A stretch of 64,000 nt of DNA from NCBI GenBank assembly GCA_013398015.1, contig VZRR01002305.1, forward strand, positions 112,119 to 176,118, in the 5' to 3' direction. The notes beneath the pieces were generated by a model. That model searched no databases, was not told the DNA's origin, and saw nothing but the letters and a program-made list of their open reading frames with translations. The DNA is from Oreocharis arfaki. Its lineage: Eukaryota > Chordata > Aves > Passeriformes > Paramythiidae. Positions within the stretch are counted from its first letter, which is position 1. Every line of letters begins with the position of its first letter. Positions 35,001 to 46,512 of the stretch are shown piece after piece. Both the position numbers and the translations under genes were made by a program.

Positions 35001-38000
35001 AGTTGTAAGGAGAATGAGGTTACCTGGCAGAAGAACATGGAGTATGATGTGGGTTAGTTTTTTGCTGTCAGAGCTTAAATAAATGCAAAGAACTGGGACT
35101 AACAGCCAGAGTTTGCTTTCTGCAGTAGATGTTCAAATAGTGCCAGTTGGTTTTTAAACTTTGACTTTAAGGGGTGGAGTAACAGAAAGGAGCTAGAAAG
35201 ATTATAGCCAGGTGATCTTCTCTTTATCTTGGTAAATGACAGTAAATGTTTTCTTCTCCAGATACTGAAGGCAGAAAACACAGAAGCCGGAGCAGAAGCA
35301 AAGAGGTAATTAACACTTTGTAGCGTTTAGGTAATTGTACATCTTAAAAAGTATCTTGTAGTAATGCACATATGCCTAAACCTATATAGATGACTTTATG
35401 GTAAGTACAAGAAATTGAAAACTTTAAGCTTAAAAATGGATATGGAGAACCTTTCATAGTGAAGCATGATTGCAGCCATCATGTTGCCAAGGTAATAGTT
35501 TTATAGAAAATGCTTGCAGAAACTAGTAACTTAATTTCTTTCATTTTTTTTTTCTTTTTTTTTTTAATTTTTGTGGAAACAGCCGAAAGAGAGAGTTCAT
35601 GTGGAGAAGTAGAATGGTGTTCTTGATCACTTTTACAGAGCTTCCATTATCCAAAAGCCTTGGGTGGCTTTGTTCCTGGCCAGTGTTCAGGACTTTGAAT
35701 AATACATACCTGTCTACTTAGGTGTATTAAAAATAATTCCCCACTGGACTGAGCTCTGTTTATTGCATCCTTTAATTGTAAAGGCTGTCATAGCTTGACA
35801 GACAAGCTGAGTCAGCTGGAAATGTGACAGTAGCAGCAAAAATTTCAGAGGTCTGTCTCTTTAAATAAGTGTGTATGTGTATATATAGGGGAGTGAGAAG
35901 AGACAGCATCAGTAATGCCATAAAAATAACTGGCTCACACACCAGAGAAGAGCTGAAACAAGCAAAGCAGGAGCATCGAAATAATCATAAAGAAGCTTAA
36001 ACCATGTGGGGCAATAGGCTGGGACAGATAAGGGACTTTTTAACCTCAAACCCGGGTCAGGAACTTCTCTTTCCCCCATTCCAATGGAAGCTCTGTTTAA
36101 AAAAAAAAAAAANAAATTGTAAAAAAAAAAAAAAAAAAAAAAAAAGGAGAAAAGAAAAATCTAGGCGAGTTTTTGTGAAATTGAATAATATATTGTTTAG
36201 CTCACATGATAACATTTCTATAATAAATCATACTCAGCGTGCTAATGCGCGAAGAGACTGAACTGAAGACGCTGCAGACTCAGATAGCAAAATTATAAGC
36301 CTACTTCATGATAAGGTAACTATTAGTCATTCAAACTCATATTTCCCTTAAAAATATCTTAAATCCGTTATGGGATATAATGGTGGTTTTATTACTAAGT
36401 GTGTGTCTGAAAGATGTGATTAAAATAAAAAATTTTAAGACTCTCTTTAATGATAAAAGGTGTTTGAAATCCTGTCCAGTGCTTTGCTAGGCTGTTGGAT
36501 CTAATCTTACACAATTTATTTAGCAGCTTTTAAGTTTCACAGAGTGAACAGATGAGAAATGATCTCCCACAGTAGATGTACTGTTGTCATTCATTTGCAA
36601 GATTAAGCTCTGCCTGTAGACTAAGTGCTGAATATCAGTAATTCTTCTTAGTACATATATGAGAACAACTACTTATATAAATATATATTTAAAATTAGTG
36701 TACAGGTAACCTCAGATGTAACAACTGATTATTATAGGAGTTAAAAATAAAATACTATAAAAGCAGGAAAATGATGTAATATTCTTGTTTACTTGAAGAA
36801 CAATAATAAAATATTTTTAGAAATGGATACATGTTAATAAAGAGTTAGGCTTGGACAAGTGGGTATAAACTGATTATAGCATCTTCTCCAGATTCATTTG
36901 AGAGAGAGTTCTGATGGAAGAAGAGGTTTCATGAGTAGTTAGCAGATTTAGATAAGTTAGAAAACCAACCAAACAACTTTTGAATAGTTGAGGTTTATCT
37001 AAAATAAATGTATCATGCTCGATCTGTGACTTGAGCAGAACATTATTTAAATGTAAGACTTAAACAGGCCATGCTTTTGTGCTAGAAAGGTTTCAAAACA
37101 CACTGGATATATTAAGAAAGGGTGTTGATGTCATGACTTAGTCTCTGAGGAAAGCACTGGCAAAAATCAGGCCTGACCTTGCTAAATATTTTTGGCATTG
37201 CCGCTATAAAAAGGAATATCTTTTTTTTTTTTTTTAAGAGGCACTGCAGGAAGGAACTGCGGTATAGTGGAGCAGCATATCTGTAATTTAAAACTACTGT
37301 GGGAAGTCTGAGTGATGCATGTTCGTTTGAAATACTAAAAATGGGATGTCAGCCATGTAAATTATCACTTTGCTTTGTAAAAACTGTTGGAAGTTATTGA
37401 AGAGAGTTTTGCTCTAGAAAAGAATTACCCAATGATGACTAGAAGATTTTTTTACTTCTAAAAGCGAAACAGTATGTCTGCAACTATGTGTGGATTTTAG
37501 TAACTTTTTACATGGAAGGCTTAGGCAAATATTAAATAGTCACTGCAACTGTGTTTGTATATATGCATATTCATAAATTTTCAGGTTCTTTAAGATAGGT
37601 GCTTAAGTGCTTGGAACGGAGGCAATAACTGAAAATGACAGGTTTTTTGTTACAATGCTGTGAGTCTTATATGGAAGCACTGTAAAGATACCTTGATGGA
37701 TACCTTAAAAATCCTTTATAGGCAGTGGGAGGAGGGAAAAGGGGAAAAAAATGATAGTGTACATTTGCAACTTTGGGTAGTTGGTGGCATTAGGTAAAGC
37801 AGCCGTGGCTCATGATTGAGTCCCACTCCTAAGGTTACTAATGTTGCATCACAACTTAGCATTTTTATCTCCTGATACCCATACTAACTCTCTTTGTTGC
37901 ACTATTTTCCTGAAAGAACCAACTTCTTCTTAAAACAGGCAAGAAGACATGAATCCAAAGAGAAGTCCTCCAAGAAGCACAAATCTGAAGACCACAATGA

Positions 38001-41000
38001 CAAAGAGCATTCTTCTGACAAGGGAAGAGATAGCCTAAATTCATCTGAAAATGGTGAGGAGAGGCATAAACGCAAAGAGAGAAAGTCATCCAGAGGGAGG
38101 AGTCATTCAAGATCCAGGTCTCGGGAAAGGTGAGTTGTTATATGTGATTATTGTGTGAATATATTTCCAAAAGCCATGTTTGGAATTATTGTGGACTGCT
38201 GAAGTACAGCTGAGTTCCATTCCTGACCTAGTGTAAAGCATCAGTTTATATTGCATGTTTCAGTTTTCACTGGGTGGTGCATTTGTAGATAGTTTTTTTG
38301 CAGATCGGTTTGAAAGTTCAAAATAGCTCTCAGACTTCATATAGGGATGTTTCTCACGTTTATAATTGGTATAGAAAATATTAAACAGAGTATTAAATGT
38401 ACCCTATTGTCAGTGACAGGAAAGCAAATACACCTTAGCAGCAACATGGCTCTTTACCTCCTAGATCATAAGCTTCCCCAGAGGGAGTGCTGGCCAATTC
38501 TCCTTGCCTGGTAGCCCACCCAGCATGTTCTGAGGGTAGGAAAATTGCCTGGGACGAACAGGCTGCTGCCAGCAGAACTTCTCCCTTTGTAGCTGAGGGA
38601 TCTGTATCAAACAGGGTAGCAAGGAACAAGCTTTGGCTAATGACAGGCTGAGGGACTGGATGTGACTCACAGGCTGGAATTTGGGCATCTCTTCCCAAAG
38701 GTCTTGGAATACCATGGGGAGGAGCAGGGTTTTGTTGCCTTGGACTTAAGACTCCTACATCAGATTAGTTTGGCTTTATATTTGCTTTGAGATGTATGCT
38801 TTAAAGAACAACTAAAAACAGCAGTGTTGATGAGTGTGGTTATTTACATAAACTATGTGCTCAGTTGTGGCTGGTGGCGGGGTTTGGTTCCTTTCCCGTT
38901 TCATCCCTTAGACCTACAGCTTAATCTGTTCTAGGAGTGAGAATTTCCATGTGTAGTTTGCAGTCTCCCCACCCTGCCTGATGCATTTTGCCCTGTGGTG
39001 ACGAACCCATGTGTAAGTCCTTAAGTACAAACTGCATTTGAACACAAGAATATGTATAAGAATTCGGGGCGTGTGTTTCAGACGTCATCGTAGTAGAAGT
39101 CGCGATAGGAAAAAATCCCGATCTCGCAGCAGAGAGAGAAAGCGACGCATCAGATCTCGCTCTAGATCAAGATCTAGACACAGACATAGAAGTAGAAGTA
39201 AAAGCAGAACTAGGAGCAGAAGCAGGTAAGTGTTGCCTTCCATGTACTTGGTGATGTTTGGTTGAACATTTTGTGGTGGGCTGATGTGATGGGTTTGCCA
39301 CTTAACGTCTGTTCAGAGCAGCTAAATGTGTTTGGTTTTTCGCAGCTGTACTGAGGGGGTTCAGGACTGGCTGGCTTGCTTAGTCTTACAGAGACGTTTG
39401 TCCTAGACAGCTGAAATGTCTCAGACTCTTGGCTTTTCGTAGTGTGACTTCTTGTTAATAATATTATTGGAGTGGGAAGAACTGAAGAAGAAGATACAGG
39501 TGACCCTTTCCTGTGTTTGGTAAAATAGTAGTGTGGCTGGCATAGTGGTGTATTTATCCCTTCAGTTTGTGTACATATGAGAAAAGGAAAGTTTAGCTGG
39601 GAGTCACTGGCTGTCAGAGCAGATACCCAGATCAGAAGCTAATTCTGATCAGCTCCACAAAGTTAAGTTAATTTTTCTGTGAAGTGGTAGTTGTTGTGGT
39701 GTTAAGGTAAATTTTGGTTCAGATGTATTATTTCTGATGTGAATGTACTCTTCAGTGTTAGTAATTACCAGCTCTTCTTTGTCAAGTTCAGCTTGAGAAT
39801 ATTTATCACATTAATTTTTCTCCCTTGAGTGCTTTGATTTCTTCCTTAAATTCTAGAAGCACTTGATGTAGACACATACTGGCTTGGTGTGGGTCTGTGA
39901 CAGAGTTGAGATTCCATACCTCACCTAGGATATGCTGGAGTTGACATTTTCATCACTGTATAGAAGTTAATGTTTTTCAGTACTGATAATGCCTTCAGTA
40001 TTTTGGTGTAGAGTTCTGAGTCTCTGTATCACCTTTGCATTCTTAATGCCCTGTAGGATTTTCTCAATGGTGAAGCTGAAATACGGCTTAATGACTGCTA
40101 CAGATGTTTTGTTGAAAGTAGTTTGAATGAAAATCAGTGTCCCTGCAGAGCTCCAAGAAAGTGTTGGCAGTGTTGCAGTTCTCTTAGTGTGTTTTCACCA
40201 GAATATTTTAAATTGCCCTATGACTGGTTATGGCTACTCAACATTACAGTGGAACATTGGAGTCTTAACAATCACACTCGTGTAATACTACGACATCTCT
40301 TGTGAAACTGTTCAGAAGACTTATCTTCCTGAAGAAGTAGTTGAATTACATGGTTTGTGTCATATTTTTAATATGCACTTTCTGCCAAACATTGAGCTGG
40401 GGTGAGTAGAGCTGGGTCTGCAGTTGGTACACGTTACTTGCATTTGATGGTATTTAAGCCACATTCAGGATGTTGTGCAAGGCTTCAGCTCCCCATTTTT
40501 GCCAGTTACTGTAGATAATGTGCACTTACTGGTTTTAAAAGTAACATTGTGTTTAATGGCTCCATAAAAACATCATATCCCAGAATAGATTTTGGCTTCT
40601 GCAGTGGAATTGAGATTACCTGAAAGAGAACATCAAATGTGGGAAGAAAAAGAAAGAGATAGGCCTAGCTTAGGAATTTCTTCAACTGGAAACAGGCCTT
40701 GTGGGATACTGGTGGACATACTGCAAGAATCCTTTTCTTTAAGTGTTCTTTGTGTCTTGCAATTCCTAGAGAATGGACGTGGATGAGGCATAAGTCTTTT
40801 TTATCTGTAGCTAGAACACTTAATGAAGTTCAGGACTCAGACAAAGCCCGGAAAAGAAGGTGACTTATGGGACAGTCCTCAAGGCAAACTCTGCACGGGC
40901 CAGATAAATATGATGTGGAAATCTGCTCTGTTAAAACTCGCCTGTGAAAGGAATTCCCTCATTCCTGACATCCAGTATTTGTTGTGTTACAGTGAGCAGG

Positions 41001-44000
41001 CTGTGACAGAAGCATTTGTAAATAGCAGAGCTTGACTTTCTCTTGATGGTTCTTTGCATAATCTCAGGCTCAGATTTTCAAGTGATCTGTCCTCACAGGC
41101 ATTAAAACCAATCTTTGTTTGTGAGTGGTAGAACCTCCTGGCAGTTCTTTAGTGGTGTGGCTCTGATTAAATGCTAGGTGGAAAACATGACACCAGCTGC
41201 TTGTTTCAAATGGAAATACTTCAATACAAAAGCTCAAATATTTATTTCCTTGATGTTTACCAGTGCAATAAAGCATCAGACCAAAGACAAGACCAAACAA
41301 CAATAGTCAGCACGGGAAAAATGAAGGTATCTTTGAAACATGCATTACATCTTATCTCAGGAATGCAGATCTGTCACTTCCCAGTGCCTGAATCTGCATC
41401 TTGTCATCTTCTCTGAAAAGATAAGTCTTGCCTCCTTTGTATTCTACCAGATTTGTCATGTAAACAAGGATCTTTTTGTAACTTCAGTCTGCATATCATG
41501 ATGTTTGTAGATGCTGCCCAGGTTGCAAACAGAAGGAAGAGAATATCTGAGTGCCATGGAAAGTGGCTGTCGTCAAGTTAGCTATTCTCCCCAGTTAGCT
41601 GTTAGCCCAAATGGGTGATAATAACATTTAAGTTAAAAAATTGCAGGAACACCTTTGTGCATCTGAACTTAGTGGCTATGGCAAATCTGGGAAAGGTGTG
41701 GGTGATATCACCTGTAAATTGAGCTTTGTTGAACACTTGAAATGACTTCTTTTTGTTTGAAACACCAGTGTCAGAGGCTTAAACTGGGATAAACTCTATC
41801 TCTTGGACTGTAGATATTGATGATCCTGGCTTAGAGAACTGCTGATAATACTTTTTATGTATATTTTGATTAGCTGTTGTTTAGATGGGATTGGATATAG
41901 ATGTCCTAAGAGTGACTCCTGCTTGGAAGGAGGTGAGGAGAAGGTTGGTAAAGAAGAGTTGAGCTGAATATTTTGGTGTTTTGCTTAAAAATACGTTTTA
42001 CCTGGGTCTTTTTCAGATGGTGAGGCTCCAGGTAATTCATCCTTCAGAGTTCTCTTCCCAGGAGAAACCCAAGATAAATCACATGTTCAGCTTAGTAGAC
42101 TCCCTCAAAGCACGTTTAGGGAGGAGTATACAGAGGGGAGAGTAACAGTAATTTCCTGAAGTACTATTCCACTTCTTAAGTTGGGCCTCTTCAAAATACT
42201 CCTTATTAACATAATTACAGTGCTTGGAGGTCTCTTATGGTTTTAAAGCATTCTTCTAGCTTGATTCATTCAAGTTCTCTTGCAGTTGACTTACCAAAAA
42301 TTAGATGGTTTTCCTTAGGATTTAGAATCTCTAGAGCAGATCTGTTTGTTCTGAACACTTAAATATGAGAGGGTAGGTGAATACCCAGAATTGTGCATTC
42401 TGTTACAGCTGGAAATCTTCAGGTTTAGCTCTGTGTTGTTTCAAGGCAACTGTTGTAGTATGAACTCTCTGAAAGCTTTTCTTGAGAGCTCCAAATTAAT
42501 CATGAAGCAAATTTTCAATGTTGTGATCCGATACTTTATGAAACGTTAAGCTGCATGTGTACCTTCATTGTTTTAGCAAGTGTTAAATTTGGTTACAGAG
42601 AGCGGAAGAAAAGAATTGAAAAGCCCCGAAGGTTCAGCAGGAGCCACAGCCGGAGTCCGAGCCCGCCGCCTTTCCGGGGACGAAACACAGCTATGGATGC
42701 ACAGGAAGCCTTAGCCAGAAGGTCAGAAATTGTGGTGATTTTAATGATATGTGACATGAATAGGCTCCCAGTGTTGATTTTGCATGTCTAAATATTTTTA
42801 TTTTCATGTATCTCCAGGCTGGAAAGAGCAAAGAAACTGCAAGAACAGAGAGAGAAAGAAATGGTTGAAAAACAGAAGCAACAGGAAATGGCTGCAGGTA
42901 GTCCATGTGTATTAGATTAATTCTGAAGAGTAGTGGGAGTGGTAGATAGAGTAGGCTTATGTTACAGGAGTGTTGCTGTCTTATTTGACAGGTGGGCAAG
43001 TTGTCTTTATGTAATTGTTAATAAGAACCACAGCGAGAACTAGAAAATGTTAAAAAAACCAAAACTGAAAAAAAAGATACAAAACCCCGACAAAAAAGAT
43101 TGGGATTTCTAATTGCTTGCTGAATGTACAAGAAAAACGTTGTATGTTAGGCTGTTAAATTATTTCGTGATGGCCATTGGGCTGCCACTTGCTCGAGGGG
43201 GTATTTAGAACCACGAAGTGCATCGGTTTCACTTCTGTTTCTCATTTACTAAAACTATGGGAGACACGTTTCTTAATTGAGAAATCACATGAATTTATTT
43301 TATCATGCATTTGTTATTTATGCACTTCCAACTTCTATTGAAGGGAAGTGTTTGAGGGGTTTGGCTTTTTTGTTTTGTTCTGGGGCAGGTTGGTGGTTGG
43401 GTTCTGTGTGTGTGTTGGGGTTTTTCCCCAAAGTCTGAAGTTATTTCTAGCAAGTTCCCTTTGTTCCTCAGCGGCTGCAGCCACGGGAGGCTCCGTCATC
43501 AACGTAGCTGCTCTGCTGGCATCAGGGACACAAGTGACCCCTCAGATTGCCATGGCAGCTCAGATGGCAGCACTCCAGGCCAAGGCACTGGCAGAGACTG
43601 GCATAGCTGTGCCCAGCTATTACAACCCAGCAGCAGTGAACCCCATGAAGTTTGCTGAGCAAGAGAAAAAGCGGAAGATGCTTTGGCAAGGCAAAAAGGA
43701 AGGGGTAATGTTGGCTTTTCTTACCTTCATAAACTTATATGGGAATATCTCGCACTCAGTTTAAGGATGCTGATTAATGTTGTGTGCAACACAATTGCTT
43801 TCATTAGCAATTTTTAGTTATCAGCCTGAGGTAAAACTTCAGTAAAACCAGGAGCTGGGCTTTGATGAGCCTTGTGGGTCCCTTCCAACTCAGAATATTC
43901 TGTGATGTAGGAGTGAGAGGACTAAGATAATTAGTCCTTCAGTGATAAATAGTTGTGACACAAGACTCAAGGAAACCCCAAATGTCCTAAGGCTTCAGAG

Positions 44001-45546
44001 GTATTGCTGGATCTTACTGTTACTTCTGTCACTTTACCTACAACTTGCAAGTAAACATAAAATCCAGGTGGGCTCCCTTTACTGGGAAGGGATGGCTAAG
44101 GTATGGAGTTTGTAACTGACCTCTCCTTTGTGGGACTGTGGAGATTTCTCATTTAGTGGTTGTGTCCTCTCCAATTGCAGATTTCAAAGACAGGTCTGTC
44201 TACCTTGCTGGTAACTTTTCAGGACCGGAGTAACGCGATATTAACCCTAACAAAAGTCAGAAATACAAATAAGCCTTCAGGCTTTTGTGCTGTGTCAAAT
44301 GCCTTTGCAGTTAGTGAAGTGAGAAGGACACCTGTGGCAGTTGCTTTTTCAAAAAGTTGCTGGATTTCTACAGAGCTTTTGCCTGCTGATAGTGTGGAAA
44401 AAAATGGCCACTTTAATATTTGTATTTTTGTCTCCTGTTTCTCTGGTATAGGAGTGTTTGTTAGGCTGGTTTGCACCATGCAGCAGTTACATAACAAGCT
44501 CCTTTACCTTTTCATGGACTGTTCCATAAGATGGGAAAAACAGACCAGTTCCCATGGCAATGGTGGGAGACAGAAGGGAGGGCAGGAGAACCCTGAATGT
44601 TCTCTGGGAAGTTCTTCTTGAATTGTGCTGTGTGTTGATCAATTGCAATAAACAAATTAAATTTTCCATAATTTACCTTAAGCCTGAATTCCGACCAGGC
44701 TTCCAGACCCTTGGAATTGCCCAAGGAATGAACATACCTCAGTTTTGAACACCATGGTTAGGTAGACTTCCCTCACAAAGAGCTCCTGTGAGGATGCTGC
44801 AGGAGGAATGTCAGACTTGGAAACCTTTTACTTCCAGCTCTGGTACAGAATGGGCTTGTCTTTAGCACTGTTTCTTTGCTTGCTGCTCTATTGTGCTATT
44901 AATGGAATCTTATGTAAAAAGGTGACACATCTTTTTTTTTTTTTTAACCTGAACAGGATAAATCACAGTCTGCAGAAATATGGGAAAAGCTAAATTTTGG
45001 AAACAAGGACCAAAATGTCAAATTCAGAAAACTGATGGGCATTAAGGTAAAGAATTCTGAATATGTAATTAAGTTTATTAATTGCAGGATAGTGATTTCT
45101 CTTTTTATTTTAGCATACCTTAGCCAGTAAAGATTTTAAGATAACCTGATGTAGTTAAGAGCTTTTATGTATTTATTAAGTTCAGAAACAGCATCTAAAT
45201 TTGAATTTAACTCACAAAGCAACTTGGTGAAGGCCTGTGCATTTCTTGACAGAGAAAATCTGCGCTAGAATGTTGCAGCAATAAACCCAAATGCTTGAAT
45301 TCTTCCTCTTGTAGGAATTTGTGAACCCCCACTTGCCCAGAGCTGATGTTTGTGTTCTGTTTCCAGAGCGAGGATGAAGCTGGCTGCAGTTCCGTGGATG
45401 AAGAGAGTTACAAAACACTGAAGCAGCAGGAGGAGGTGTTCAGAAATCTGGATGCACAGTATGAAATGGCAAGATCACAGACTCACACGCAAAGAGGAAT
45501 GGGCTTGGGGTTCACATCTTCCATGCGAGGAATGGATGCAGTTTGA
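32042..45546 (+). CDS. RSRC2: RSRC2 (arginine/serine-rich coiled-coil protein 2), complete CDS in 10 coding exons
   Basis: Exons: 32042-32047, 34562-34718, 35262-35305, 37939-38129, 39082-39225, 42599-42721, 42818-42897, 43472-43704, 44957-45046, 45367-45546; 1,248 nt, 415 aa. Exon 1 gives only Met-Ala before GCG|GTGAGC (G at -3 and +4), and exon 2 continues GSDTERDG, as in the human form that starts MAASDTERDG. Residues about 45-200 are RS/RE/RK repeats. A coiled coil follows (LERAKKLQEQREKEMVEKQK), then an alanine-rich conserved block (LLASGTQVTPQIAMAAQMAA). Near the end is the SMAP-type motif EIWEKLNFGNKDQNVKFRKL, and the protein ends RGMGLGFTSSMRGMDAV. RSRC2 is a nuclear RS protein linked to splicing; its molecular role is poorly defined. 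The large introns (32048-34561, 35306-37938, 39226-42598) hold no other gene, apart from the possible regulated exons noted in findings. Confidence 0.97.
32155..32165 (+). promoter_or_regulatory. YY1-type motif in RSRC2 intron 1
   Basis: AAAATGGCGCC differs by one base from the YY1 core AAAATGGCGGC. It lies about 110 bases downstream of the RSRC2 first donor, within the CpG island. Downstream placement near the start site is usual for YY1. Confidence 0.45.
36101..36146. repeat. Poly(A) tracts with one ambiguous base (N at 36113)
   Basis: Two A-runs, the second about 25 bases, flank a short ATTGT spacer in RSRC2 intron 3. The isolated N suggests unresolved homopolymer length. It could be the tail of an old retroposed sequence, but nothing recognisable precedes it. 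Confidence 0.8.
43845..43915 (+). mobile_element. CR1 LINE 3' end fragment
   Basis: GAGCCTTGTGGGTCCCTTCC followed by AACTCAGAATATTCTGTGAT matches the CR1 subfamily ending GATGATCCTTGTGGGTCCCTTCCAACTCAGGATATTCTATGA. It lies in RSRC2 intron 8. Confidence 0.88.
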
Positions 45547-46030
45547 AAACAAGAAAAAAAAAAAAGAAAAAAAAAAGGCTGTTTTGAAGTTTGGGACTGT
45601 GGAAGGTTCTTGTTCACATGTTGGGTCCTTGTTCACCAAAAAGCTAGCATTCTAGCTTGCATGGGTGTTGCATTGACTTTAATTTATTGAAAAATACAAT
45701 TTTTTTTGTAAATATCAGATTAGTGATACTGGTGTTAGTGTTGTAATCAGGTTATACCCACTTCCATTAAACTTGACAGAACTAGAGGAGGACAGTATTT
45801 TTTAGTTAAAGTTCTACTTTTCAAACCAAGCAGCAGATGGGATAAACTCATACATGGATATTTCGTGTCCACTGTCTTGTGTACTTTTGTACTTTAACCT
45901 TGTACAGTTATTTTCAATTCTTGAAACATGAGAGAAACATTGTGTAGATGTTATTTAGCGGTCTGGGCCAATAGGCACATAATCCAGTGCAAAAAAACTG
46001 GTTAATAATAAAGACATTTTTTTTCTCTAA
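45547..46030 (+). other. RSRC2: RSRC2 3' untranslated region
   Basis: Directly after the TGA comes an A-rich tract (45551-45578). The region ends just after the AATAAA at 46007. No splice-bounded coding sequence is present. Confidence 0.8.
46007..46012 (+). terminator. RSRC2: RSRC2 polyadenylation signal AATAAA
   Basis: AATAAA is followed within 10 bases by a U-rich stretch (ATTTTTTTTCTC), as expected downstream of a cleavage site. It lies 461 bases after the stop codon. Confidence 0.8.
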
Positions 46031-46343
46031 GATCATATGGTAATTTGTGTTTGGGCCAAACTGCCATAAGTGAGTTAAGGGAAAATTTAAGGAGGTTTTG
46101 CTTTGGTTCTTTTGAAGTAGGATTTGCCTAAAACATTGCAGTGAGGGGGTCTTACTGCAGACACCGTACTTCAAAATCCTCTTGACGTGCAGGCTGCTGC
46201 TGCCCCATCTCTCTCCACCTCTGACCCCTTCTCAGAAGAGGAAGAAAACTCCCAAACCGGGAGCGATGCCGGTTCTGGAGGCAGGAGCGCGTCCTCCATT
46301 GTGAGTACGACGAGCGCTGTGGCGCTCGGGCCACGCCGCGTCG

Positions 46344-46362
46344 CCTACACCTCCCAGCGTGC
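46344..46362 (+). promoter_or_regulatory. ZNF143/THAP11-type motif (SBS), copy 1
   Basis: CCTACACCTCCCAGCGTGC matches the known promoter motif ACTACAAYTCCCAGCATGC at 16 of 19 positions. This 19-base motif is found in many housekeeping promoters and is bound by ZNF143 and THAP11/HCFC1. Confidence 0.7.
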
Positions 46363-46406
46363 ACCGCGCGTCGCCACCACCCGTCTGTGTGGCTCGCCGC
46401 CCCGAT

Positions 46407-46425
46407 GCATGCTGGGAGCTGCAGT
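46407..46425 (-). promoter_or_regulatory. ZNF143/THAP11-type motif (SBS), copy 2, opposite strand
   Basis: On the minus strand the bases read ACTGCAGCTCCCAGCATGC, again a near match to ACTACAAYTCCCAGCATGC. The two copies face each other across 44 bases. Confidence 0.7.
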
Positions 46426-46501
46426 TCGCGGCGTGCATCGTCCCGCTAGCCCCGCGCTTCCCGCCGCCCTTTGCCCCCGCCCCGCCCTTCCTGCGGCGGC
46501 C

Positions 46502-46512
46502 AAGATGGCGGC
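46502..46512 (+). promoter_or_regulatory. ZCCHC8: YY1-type site overlapping the ZCCHC8 start codon
   Basis: AAGATGGCGGC contains the start ATG (46505). This YY1 core over the initiator codon is common in housekeeping genes and doubles as a strong Kozak context (A at -3, G at +4). Confidence 0.65.

Larger units (their letters stand above)
46300..46504 (+). promoter_or_regulatory. ZCCHC8: ZCCHC8 CpG-island promoter and 5' leader
   Basis: A dense run of CpG dinucleotides lies immediately upstream of the ZCCHC8 ATG, only about 270 bases after the RSRC2 poly(A) site. It carries two opposed ZNF143/THAP11-type motifs and no TATA box. The start site itself cannot be fixed by eye. Confidence 0.75.

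Noticed and set aside
38401..38740. Denser, more GC-balanced block in RSRC2 intron 4, considered as an old LTR or a conserved exon
   Set aside because: No terminal repeats, target duplication or phase-consistent exon could be found by eye.
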